A stretch of 9,721 nucleotides of DNA from Sediminibacterium ginsengisoli (lineage in GTDB: Bacteria > Bacteroidota > Bacteroidia > Chitinophagales > Chitinophagaceae): NCBI GenBank assembly GCA_945860335.1, contig CAMAQW010000062.1, positions 1-9,721 of the forward strand, read 5' to 3'. How positions within the stretch are numbered: the first letter of the stretch is position 1; the number at the start of each line of letters is the position of its first letter. The position numbers were made by a program, and so were the translations under genes. Positions 1 through 6,807 of this stretch are shown piece by piece. Below the pieces are notes generated by a model. It was not told where the DNA came from, searched no databases, and saw nothing but the letters and a program-made list of their open reading frames with translations.

Positions 1-156
1 CATTCCCTCTGCCTTTCTGGATAAGATTTTTTAAGAACTATTGTAAAATTAAGATAGAAACTTGCATCATCCAAAAAAACTTTGTTTAAAATCTACTAAC
101 ATTTGTATGTTTTCAACCATTCAAGCCCTTCGTTGTTATTATATTTACATTCCACT
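1..156. other. non-coding region upstream of uvrA
   Basis: AT-rich sequence with no convincing gene. The three + strand frames close at stops within the first 90 bases, so at most the last few codons of an upstream gene could lie here. No clean TAnnTTTG promoter element is present. The nearest approximations are AAACTTTG at 77-84 and TAACATTTG (one base too long in the spacer) at 97-105, and neither is strong enough to call. The 15 bases before the uvrA start have no Shine-Dalgarno sequence. Confidence 0.5.
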
Positions 157-3024
157 ATGGCAAAGAAATCCGCTAACGAAATAAGTTCTAATATTCACAC
201 CGAAAGCATTGAGGTTTTTGGTGCAAGAGAACACAATCTTAAAAACATAGACATTCGTGTTCCTAAAAATAAATTGGTGGTATTTACTGGTGTAAGCGGT
301 AGTGGAAAATCATCCCTGGCTTTTGATACCATTTACAATGAAGGTCAGCGCAGGTACATGGAAAGTTTTGGTGCCTATGCCAGACAATTTATGGGTGATA
401 TGGAAAGGCCCGATGTAGATAAAATTACTGGGTTATCGCCCGTGATTTCTATAGAACAAAAAACAACCAATAAAAATCCTCGATCAACGGTTGGGACTGT
501 TACCGAAGTGTACGATTTTTTGAGGTTACTCTATGCCCGCATTGGAGAAGCGTATAGTTACAACACGGGTAAAAAAATGGTGAAGTTTACCGAAGAAGAA
601 ATTGTTGCTTCCATCACCGAAAAGTATGCCAATAAAAAAATTGTTTTATTAGCGCCATTAGTACGAGGTAGGAAAGGACATTATAGAGAATTATTTGAAG
701 AGGTAAGAAAAAAAGGTTTTTTAAAAGTTAGAATAGATGGCGATATCGTAGACCTTACTCCAAAACTGCAAGTAGACCGTTACAAAATTCATGATATTGA
801 ACTTGTAGTAGACCGTTTGCAAGTAACACCTGATGATAAAGTAAGGCTTTCGCAAAGTGTGCAGCAAACTTTAAAACTTGGAAAGGATCTTTTGTTTATG
901 ATGGTTCATGAGTCAAATAAAGTGGTGCAGTATGCCAAGCAACTCATGTGTGAAGAAACCGGGCTTAGTTACGAAACGCCTTCGCCTAATGCTTTCTCAT
1001 TTAACTCACCCTATGGAGCATGTCCTAGTTGTAAAGGACTCGGCAATGTGTTTTCTATTTCATTAGAACAAATTATTCCGGATAGATCCTTAAGTATTAA
1101 AGAGGGCGGTATTGCGCCACTTGGTGTACAGCGTGAGGCCTATTTATTTAAGCAGGTAGAAGTGCTTGCCAAAAAGCATAAAATAAGCCTCGATAAACCC
1201 ATTAGTAGTTTGTCGGAACAGTCTATTAATTTACTATTATATGGCACACCTGACGGCCCATCCGAGTCTACATTTGATATGGATGAAACGGCCATGTCTA
1301 GCCCGTATGAGGGTGTGTTTGAAGGTGTAGTTCCCATGCTTAAGCGCTGGTTTACAGGTACAGGTATTACTGAGGCACTACGTGAATGGGTGGAACAGTT
1401 TATGGAATTAAAACACTGTCCAAGTTGCGAAGGTGCTAGGTTAAAAAAAGAAAGTTTGTGGTTTAAGGTAGCGGATAAAAATATTGCTGCGATAAGTCAT
1501 TTAAATTTAGATAAGCTGCTAAAGTGGTTTGAGGGTATTGAAAAACATCTTTCCAAAAAAGACAATGCCATTGCAAAAGATATTTTAAAAGAGATTAGAG
1601 AGCGGGTAGGTTTTTTATTGGATGTAGGGTTAACCTATTTGTCTTTAGATAGACCTTCTAAAACCCTAAGTGGGGGAGAATCTCAACGTATTAGATTGGC
1701 TACACAAATTGGATCTCAACTTCAGGGTATCACCTATATTTTGGATGAGCCTTCTATTGGACTTCATCAACGTGATAATATGCAGCTCATAAAGGCACTG
1801 CAAAATTTACGCGATATAGGTAACAGTATATTGGTGGTGGAGCACGATAAGGATATCATGTTAGCTGCCGATTATTTAGTTGATATTGGCCCTAAGGCTG
1901 GTAAGCATGGTGGTCAAATAGTTGCTGCAGGAACGCCGCAGGAGGTGCTACTTTCTAATTCTGACACAGCGCAGTATTTGAATGGTCAAAAAAAGATTGC
2001 TGTTCCTGCGCAGCGGCGAACTGGCAATGGGCATACCATTGTTTTAAAAGAAGCCACTGGTAATAATTTAAAAAAGGTTTCAGTAAGTTTTCCGCTCGGC
2101 CAATTGATTGTGGTAAGTGGGGTGAGTGGAAGTGGAAAATCAACTCTAATAAACGAAACGCTATATCCGCTTCTATCTAAACATTGTTATGATAGTAAGC
2201 AACAGCCCATGCCTTTTAAATCAATAAAAGGATTGGAGCATATCGATAAAGTAATTGAAATAGATCAATCACCAATAGGTAGGACGCCAAGGAGCAATCC
2301 GGCTACTTATTGTGGATTTTTTACTGAGATCAGAACATTGTTTGCAGCCGTTGCCGAATCAAAAATAAGAGGGTATACGGCTGGGCGTTTTTCATTTAAT
2401 GTAAAAGGTGGACGTTGTGAAATTTGCGAGGGAGGTGGTATGCGCGTCATTGAAATGAATTTCTTACCTGATGTGTATGTCCATTGTGAAAAATGTAATG
2501 GCAAACGTTACAACAGAGAAACATTAGAAATCAGGTACAAGGGAAAATCCATTAGTGATGTGCTAGACATGACGGTAGATGAGGCTTGCGAATTTTTTCA
2601 ACCTGTGCCCTTTATTTTCCGAAAAATAAAAGTGTTACAAGATGTAGGTCTTGGTTATATCACCCTCGGACAATCGGCCGTAACGCTAAGTGGGGGAGAA
2701 GCGCAGCGCGTTAAACTTTCTACCGAGCTGGGTAAAAAAGATACGGGTAAAACATTTTATATTTTAGATGAACCAACTACAGGGCTTCACTTCCAGGATA
2801 TTCAACATTTGATTGATGTACTTAATAAGCTAGTAGATAGAGGCAATAGCGTACTCGTTATTGAACACAATTTAGATGTTATAAAAGTAGCCGATCATAT
2901 CATTGACCTAGGCCCAGAAGGAGGAGACGGTGGCGGCACTATTTTATTTGAAGGAACGCCAGAGCAAATGGTGAAATGTAAAGAAAGCCATACAGCCCGT
3001 TTTGTAAAAGAAGAACTACGGTAA
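157..3024 (+). CDS. uvrA: UvrABC system protein A (excinuclease ABC subunit A)
   Basis: ATP-dependent DNA damage sensor of nucleotide excision repair. It works as a dimer, loads UvrB at lesions and is then released; cytoplasmic, DNA-bound. The 955-residue protein has the full double ABC layout. The first Walker A (GVSGSGKS) is at residues 45-52, with its signature LSGGESQR near 504-511 and Walker B ILDEP near 528-532. The second Walker A is at 655-662, with signature LSGGEAQR at 844-851 and Walker B ILDEP near 869-873. The C-terminal zinc module is intact (C754, C757, C777, C780). The first zinc module is incomplete: C289 and C292 are present, but the expected upstream CxxC reads C265-E-E-T. 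The ATG at 157 is chosen because MAKK leads directly into the conserved IEVFGAREHNLKNI region; an in-frame ATG at 103 would add 18 residues unlike the family. The 3' end overlaps the convergent acetyltransferase gene by 9 bp. Length is normal for the family. Confidence 0.97.
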   Translation: MAKKSANEISSNIHTESIEVFGAREHNLKNIDIRVPKNKLVVFTGVSGSGKSSLAFDTIYNEGQRRYMESFGAYARQFMGDMERPDVDKITGLSPVISIEQKTTNKNPRSTVGTVTEVYDFLRLLYARIGEAYSYNTGKKMVKFTEEEIVASITEKYANKKIVLLAPLVRGRKGHYRELFEEVRKKGFLKVRIDGDIVDLTPKLQVDRYKIHDIELVVDRLQVTPDDKVRLSQSVQQTLKLGKDLLFMMVHESNKVVQYAKQLMCEETGLSYETPSPNAFSFNSPYGACPSCKGLGNVFSISLEQIIPDRSLSIKEGGIAPLGVQREAYLFKQVEVLAKKHKISLDKPISSLSEQSINLLLYGTPDGPSESTFDMDETAMSSPYEGVFEGVVPMLKRWFTGTGITEALREWVEQFMELKHCPSCEGARLKKESLWFKVADKNIAAISHLNLDKLLKWFEGIEKHLSKKDNAIAKDILKEIRERVGFLLDVGLTYLSLDRPSKTLSGGESQRIRLATQIGSQLQGITYILDEPSIGLHQRDNMQLIKALQNLRDIGNSILVVEHDKDIMLAADYLVDIGPKAGKHGGQIVAAGTPQEVLLSNSDTAQYLNGQKKIAVPAQRRTGNGHTIVLKEATGNNLKKVSVSFPLGQLIVVSGVSGSGKSTLINETLYPLLSKHCYDSKQQPMPFKSIKGLEHIDKVIEIDQSPIGRTPRSNPATYCGFFTEIRTLFAAVAESKIRGYTAGRFSFNVKGGRCEICEGGGMRVIEMNFLPDVYVHCEKCNGKRYNRETLEIRYKGKSISDVLDMTVDEACEFFQPVPFIFRKIKVLQDVGLGYITLGQSAVTLSGGEAQRVKLSTELGKKDTGKTFYILDEPTTGLHFQDIQHLIDVLNKLVDRGNSVLVIEHNLDVIKVADHIIDLGPEGGDGGGTILFEGTPEQMVKCKESHTARFVKEELR

Positions 3025-3465
3025 AATCATTTCAATGTGTTCTATATCATCTTCTAGGTACATGTCCGAATCTTTGATAAATCCAAAACTGCTGTAAAAT
3101 TTTTGTAGATAAAGTTGTGCACCAATTCGGATAGGTTGCTTTCCAAATTTTTCATAACAATGCGCAATGGCGTTTTGCATGAGTCCAATGCCGGCACCTT
3201 GCCTGCGGTAAGCTGGTGAACTTAATACACGTCCAATCGAAACTTCGGTAAATGATACGCCTGCTGGTAAAAGTCTGGCATAGGCAACGAGCTCGTCACC
3301 GTCCCATCCACACAAATGAAAACTTGCAAGGTCTTTGCCATCAATGTCTTGATAATTACAGGCCTGCTCAACAATAAACACTTCGCAGCGAAGTTTTAGT
3401 ATAGCATACAACTGCTTGTTGGTAAGGTTATCAAAGGTTTGAAGGGTCCAATTAAACGAGTTCAT
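3016..3465 (-). CDS. elaA: ElaA-like GNAT family N-acetyltransferase
   Basis: Predicted acetyl-CoA-dependent N-acetyltransferase of 149 residues, close to the usual ElaA length of about 150. The substrate is unknown for this family. Visible ElaA hallmarks are the N-terminal LYAILKLRCEVFIVEQ segment (about 19-34), YQDIDGKDL (38-46), AYARLLP (61-67) and the C-terminal LQKFYSSFGF (120-129) with a closing EDDIEHIEM. The acetyl-CoA pyrophosphate-binding motif R-x-x-G-x-G is R87-G90-G92, preceded by the beta strand SIGRVLSS. The ATG at 3465 gives an N terminus that matches the family start. The gene converges on uvrA; its TAG stop lies inside the last codons of uvrA. It diverges from the FAD oxidoreductase gene across 108 bp. 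The family assignment is firm; use of the symbol elaA rests on similarity recalled from the E. coli protein. Confidence 0.9.
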   Translation of the reverse strand: MNSFNWTLQTFDNLTNKQLYAILKLRCEVFIVEQACNYQDIDGKDLASFHLCGWDGDELVAYARLLPAGVSFTEVSIGRVLSSPAYRRQGAGIGLMQNAIAHCYEKFGKQPIRIGAQLYLQKFYSSFGFIKDSDMYLEDDIEHIEMILP

Positions 3466-3482
3466 GAAGCGTATATTTTGAG

Positions 3483-3510
3483 GAAAGATAAGTATAAAAT
3501 GAAGCCCAAA
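3483..3510 (-). promoter_or_regulatory. possible promoter of the elaA-like gene
   Basis: On the - strand, TATCTTTC (3483-3490) matches the Bacteroidota -7 consensus TAnnTTTG except at the last base. A TTTG lies upstream (3507-3510) after a 16-base spacer, in the position of the -33 element. The -7 element ends 17 bases before the start codon. This is an imperfect match and could be chance in AT-rich intergenic DNA. Confidence 0.25.
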
Positions 3511-3525
3511 AATAATGGTAGATCC

Positions 3526-3535
3526 ACATTAATGT
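3526..3535. repeat. 10-bp perfect palindrome ACATTAATGT
   Basis: A perfect dyad ACATTAATGT lies in the divergent intergenic region, three to twelve bases upstream of the -7-like element of the FAD oxidoreductase gene. Its place suggests a possible operator, but a 10-bp palindrome is expected several times by chance in a window of this size, so only its location makes it notable. Confidence 0.3.
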
Positions 3536-3537
3536 AG

Positions 3538-3545
3538 CACCTTTG
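3538..3545 (+). promoter_or_regulatory. possible -7 element of the FAD oxidoreductase gene
   Basis: CACCTTTG matches the Bacteroidota -7 consensus TAnnTTTG except for the first base and ends 28 bases before the ATG at 3574, which would leave a short leader. No clear -33 TTTG is seen at the right distance upstream, so the call is weak. Confidence 0.3.
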
Positions 3546-3573
3546 CCCTCATACACCGATAACCCCTATATCT

Positions 3574-5034
3574 ATGTCAAAGAGAGTCGCAATAATTGGA
3601 GCTGGTCCTGCTGGTTTAACTGCTGCATACTTACTTGCAAAAGGCAATCAAGAAGTGGTTGTTTTTGAAAAAGATCCGCAGTATGTAGGCGGTATTTCAA
3701 GAACCGAATCTTACAATGGCTATCATTTTGATATTGGTGGACACCGATTTTTTTCTAAGTCAAAAGAAGTAGAAGATTTTTGGACCGAAATATTAGGGGA
3801 TGAAATGTTAGAGCGTCCAAGAAGTTCTCGCATCTATTACAACAACCATTTTTTCTCATATCCACTTGTGGCTTTTGAAGCTTTACGAAAACTAGGCATT
3901 TTTGAAAGTGCTTTATGTGTGTTGAGTTATTTAAAAGCAAAAGCATTTCCAGTTAAAAATCCAACCAATTTTGAAGAGTGGGTAACCAATCAATTTGGAA
4001 AAAGATTATTTAATATTTTCTTTAAAACCTACACCGAAAAAGTATGGGGTATTCCTTGTAATGAAATCAGTGCCGATTGGGCAGCGCAGCGTATTAAAGG
4101 ACTTTCTTTAAGTAGTGCCATTTTTAACGCACTATTTAAGCCTAATAAAAAGGCTACTGATAAAGACAAGGTAATAAAAACACTCATCGATTCATTCAGG
4201 TATCCAAAACAGGGACCAGGTATGATGTGGGAAGCTTGTGCCGAAAAAAGTAAAGCCATGGGTGTTACACTTCATATGAATTGTGGTGTTCAAAAAATAG
4301 AGTACACAGAAGGCAATTGGACCGTTCAAACCACAAGTCAAGGACATGTAACAGGTTTTGATTATGTACTTTCAACGGCTCCTATGCGTGAGCTTGTGGC
4401 AAATGTATTGCCTGCTTTTCCGGCAACAGTGGCTGCAAACGCTGCTGCGCTTGGTTATCGCGATTTTTTAACGGTAGTTCTTATTTGTAAAGATGAAGAT
4501 GCTTTTTCTGATAACTGGATTTATATTCACGACCCAAAGGTAAAAGTAGGAAGGGTGCAAAACTTTAAATCATGGAGCCCTTACATGGTGCCTGATCCAA
4601 GTATGGCATGTTATGGTCTCGAATATTTTTGCTTTGAAGGAGATGGGCTATGGACTAGTTCCAACGCCGATTTAATTGCACTAGGTAAAAAAGAAATAGA
4701 AAAAATTGGTCTTACAAAAGCATCGGCTGTAGTTGATGGTTACGTAGTGAGACAGCCTAAAGCATATCCGGTGTATGATCAGTTTTATAAGGCAAGAGTG
4801 GATAGCGTTAGAGATGCACTTACAAATTATCCGGGACTTTATTTGATAGGCCGTAATGGAATGCACAAATACAACAACCAAGACCATTCCATGATGACTG
4901 CGATGCTTGCTGCAAAAAATATTATTGCAGGTAAAGAATTGTATAATTTATGGGATGTGAATGAAGACGCTGAGTATCACGAAGGTGGTGATAGGGGAGC
5001 GTCGGGCCGAATGGTACCTCAAAAAAATAATTAA
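3574..5034 (+). CDS. FAD/NAD(P)-dependent amine-oxidase-fold oxidoreductase (PRK07208-like)
   Basis: A 486-residue flavoprotein, probably cytosolic: the N terminus is a Rossmann strand, not a signal peptide. The dinucleotide motif G9-A-G11-P-A-G14 in VAIIGAGPAGLTAAYLL is followed by the ribose-binding acidic residue E32 in VVFEKD. GYHFDIGGHRFF (49-60) is a conserved block of the protoporphyrinogen-oxidase / UDP-galactopyranose-mutase-like superfamily. The C-terminal FAD-contact block GLYLIGRNGMHKYNNQDHSM spans about 421-440, and the tail LWDVNEDAEYHE (459-470) is typical of the PRK07208 group. Members often sit in cell-surface polysaccharide loci, but no glycosyltransferase is visible here and the substrate is unknown. 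It is not HemG/HemY on this evidence. The gene stands alone on the + strand, divergent from the acetyltransferase gene, and ends in a 4-bp overlap with convergent rarA. No truncation or frameshift is seen. Confidence 0.85.
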   Translation: MSKRVAIIGAGPAGLTAAYLLAKGNQEVVVFEKDPQYVGGISRTESYNGYHFDIGGHRFFSKSKEVEDFWTEILGDEMLERPRSSRIYYNNHFFSYPLVAFEALRKLGIFESALCVLSYLKAKAFPVKNPTNFEEWVTNQFGKRLFNIFFKTYTEKVWGIPCNEISADWAAQRIKGLSLSSAIFNALFKPNKKATDKDKVIKTLIDSFRYPKQGPGMMWEACAEKSKAMGVTLHMNCGVQKIEYTEGNWTVQTTSQGHVTGFDYVLSTAPMRELVANVLPAFPATVAANAAALGYRDFLTVVLICKDEDAFSDNWIYIHDPKVKVGRVQNFKSWSPYMVPDPSMACYGLEYFCFEGDGLWTSSNADLIALGKKEIEKIGLTKASAVVDGYVVRQPKAYPVYDQFYKARVDSVRDALTNYPGLYLIGRNGMHKYNNQDHSMMTAMLAAKNIIAGKELYNLWDVNEDAEYHEGGDRGASGRMVPQKNN

Positions 5035-5051
5035 TACCCGTATTTCTTTTT
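5021..5051. terminator. candidate bidirectional terminator at the convergent gene ends
   Basis: A seven-base A tract (5021-5027), a small inverted repeat AATAC-CC-GTATT (5033-5044; realistically a 4-bp AATA/TATT stem with a CCCG loop) and a T-rich tract (5043-5051) occur in that order, so either strand reads hairpin then T-run. It lies exactly on the stop codons of the FAD oxidoreductase gene and rarA. The stem is short and AT-rich, so terminator strength is doubtful. Confidence 0.35.
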
Positions 5052-6299
5052 CCAGCGCTGTACTAAAAAGCTCCTGATTTCATTTTCTCTAGCATTATTG
5101 CCTGGGGTGTATAGTGTTGTTCCCTTAATGGCTTCTGGAAAAAACTCAAGGTCCACAAAATTATTTTCGCCAAGGTGGGCATACTTATAATCTTTGCCAT
5201 AATCCATTTGTTGCATGAGTTTGGTTGGTGCATTGCGTAAATGGAGTGGCACCGGAAGGTCACCTGTTTTTGCAACAAGTGCTAGCGCGTCATTAATCGC
5301 AACATAAGCGGCGTTGCTTTTTGGTGAAGAAGCCAAATAGGTAGCGCACTGCGATAATATAATGCGCGACTCGGGGTATCCAATTTTACTTACTGCGTCA
5401 AATGTGTTATTGGCAAGAAGTAGTGCATTGGGGTTGGCGTTTCCGATGTCTTCACTGGCAAAAATGAGCATGCGCCTTGCAATAAATTTTACATCTTCTC
5501 CACCTTCAATCATGCGTGCTAGCCAGTATACCGCTGCATTTGGATCACTTCCGCGCATACTTTTTATAAAGGCAGAAATGATATCGTAATGCTGCTCACC
5601 TCCCTTATCATAAATGGCTAATTTTTGTTGAGCTACCTGCATCACAATTTTATCTGTAATGATAATAGCGTCATTGCCAGCATGCGTTTGAATAACGAGT
5701 TCTAATAAGTTGAGTAGTTTTCTGGCATCACCTCCCGATATTTTAAGTAAGGCAGCTGTTTCTTGTAATTGAATAGAAAGGGTAGATAAGTAGCTGTCTT
5801 TTTTGATCACTTCATTTATTAATACACCTAAATCCTGTTCTTGTAATTGTTTTAAAACAAATACTTGACATCTACTTAATAATGCGTTATTGACTTCAAA
5901 AGAAGGATTTTCTGTGGTGGCACCAATAAGAGTGATGATCCCTTTTTCTACAGCTGCTAAAAGAGCGTCTTGTTGGCCTTTATTAAAGCGGTGTATCTCA
6001 TCTATAAATAATACAGCACCTGGTTGGTTTTTGGCCTTTTCAATCACTTCCCTAACTTCTTTGACACCGCTGCTAATGGCACTTAACTGAAAATAGGGGG
6101 CGTTTAATTGGTGGGCTATAATATTGGCAATGGTAGTTTTACCAACGCCTGGCGGCCCCCATAAAATCATGGAAGGAATATGCCCCTTAGCAATACTCGT
6201 GTTTAAAATACTTCCCTTCCCTGTTAAGTGTTCTTGGCCAACTAGATCTTCTAGTTTATTTGGCCGCATTCTTTCGGCAAGTGGGGTATGGTTATTCAC
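5031..6299 (-). CDS. rarA: Replication-associated recombination protein A (RarA/MgsA), AAA+ ATPase
   Basis: A clamp-loader-like AAA+ ATPase that acts as a tetramer at stalled or damaged replication forks; related to eukaryotic WRNIP1/Mgs1. Residue numbers follow the GTG start at 6299 (422 aa). PLAERMRPNKLEDLVGQEHL starts at residue 6. Walker A GPPGVGKTT is near 48-56, and Walker B LFIDEIHRFNKGQQDALL near 97-114. Sensor 1 GATTENPSFE follows near 126-135, the SRC arginine finger has R143, and sensor 2 GDARKLLN is near 190-197. The C-terminal oligomerisation region carries SMRGSDPNAAVYWLARMIEGGED (starts near 247) and SEDIGNANP. There is no ATG ahead of the conserved PLAERMRP; GTG at 6299 gives the family-like start MNNHTPLAERMRP, and TTG at 6305 would add two residues. 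The start lies inside the end of the upstream membrane-protein gene (8-bp overlap), which suggests translational coupling. Confidence 0.95.
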   Translation of the reverse strand: MNNHTPLAERMRPNKLEDLVGQEHLTGKGSILNTSIAKGHIPSMILWGPPGVGKTTIANIIAHQLNAPYFQLSAISSGVKEVREVIEKAKNQPGAVLFIDEIHRFNKGQQDALLAAVEKGIITLIGATTENPSFEVNNALLSRCQVFVLKQLQEQDLGVLINEVIKKDSYLSTLSIQLQETAALLKISGGDARKLLNLLELVIQTHAGNDAIIITDKIVMQVAQQKLAIYDKGGEQHYDIISAFIKSMRGSDPNAAVYWLARMIEGGEDVKFIARRMLIFASEDIGNANPNALLLANNTFDAVSKIGYPESRIILSQCATYLASSPKSNAAYVAINDALALVAKTGDLPVPLHLRNAPTKLMQQMDYGKDYKYAHLGENNFVDLEFFPEAIKGTTLYTPGNNARENEIRSFLVQRWKKKYGY

Positions 6300-6798
6300 T
6301 GTCAAATACGTAGCTATACGCTTTTAAAAATATAAATTGAATTCTAGTATGTACGAGTATAATAGTGCTTGTGATCAGCATAAAAATTGCCGTATACTTT
6401 AGCATTTGTCCAACAAAAGCAGGTGTAATGCTTGGAGGTAAACTAGCCTGCGTTTCCATGGCTTTTGTTACAAAATCATTAAACTCGATGGGGCGCAGCA
6501 TTAAAATGCCAATGCTATTTAATAAAAACATAAATGCGGTACCCACACTAATGTATCCATTTATTTTAATCCAGTCTTTTAAACTAGGATTGCAGTTTTT
6601 AGCTTTATTGATAGCCGTTGTTACAAAACGTAAGCTAGAAAAAGTATAAATAGCGATACAAGAAAATATAAATACGACAAGTAATAGTGCTGGGTTAACG
6701 AGAGCAGTAGGTAGCACAAGTAGTGCCATAAAGCTAAACAATAACGCAATGGGTATTAACAAGTAAGTGAGTATTTTAAATATTTGCACCTGCTTCAT
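6292..6798 (-). CDS. four-helix membrane protein of unknown function between aspS and rarA
   Basis: I do not recognise this 168-residue protein. It reads as an integral inner-membrane protein with four hydrophobic segments at about 8-30, 35-57, 79-101 and 130-150. A short basic loop (about 62-78, including NKAKNCNPSLKDW) lies between segments 2 and 3. A longer loop (about 102-129) with three acidic residues and a Pro-rich stretch (LPPSITP) lies between 3 and 4. There is no signal peptide cleavage site, enzymatic motif or Cys pair. The ATG start is 9 bases after the aspS stop, and the TAA stop lies inside the 5' end of rarA, so the gene is the middle member of a compact aspS-membrane protein-rarA operon. 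The arrangement supports a real gene, but gives no function. Confidence 0.85.
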   Translation of the reverse strand: MKQVQIFKILTYLLIPIALLFSFMALLVLPTALVNPALLLVVFIFSCIAIYTFSSLRFVTTAINKAKNCNPSLKDWIKINGYISVGTAFMFLLNSIGILMLRPIEFNDFVTKAMETQASLPPSITPAFVGQMLKYTAIFMLITSTIILVHTRIQFIFLKAYSYVFDSE

Positions 6799-6807
6799 AA
6801 ATACAAT

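Noticed and set aside
77..105. Possible uvrA promoter elements AAACTTTG (77-84) and TAACATTTG (97-105)
   Set aside because: One lacks the leading T of TAnnTTTG and the other has a three-base spacer; -33 partners are poorly placed. Too weak to list as a promoter.
103..156. Upstream in-frame ATG at 103 as the uvrA start
   Set aside because: It adds 18 residues (MYVFNHSSPSLLLYLHST) that do not resemble UvrA N termini; ATG at 157 matches the family.
4681..4887. Small open frames opposite the FAD oxidoreductase, uvrA, rarA and aspS genes
   Set aside because: All lie within strongly recognised genes, have low-complexity or Ser/Leu/Phe-biased products typical of antisense frames, and carry no domain or start signal.
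157..6299. A joint DNA-repair island formed by uvrA and rarA
   Set aside because: They are on opposite strands, separated by two unrelated genes, and belong to different transcription units; proximity alone is weak evidence.
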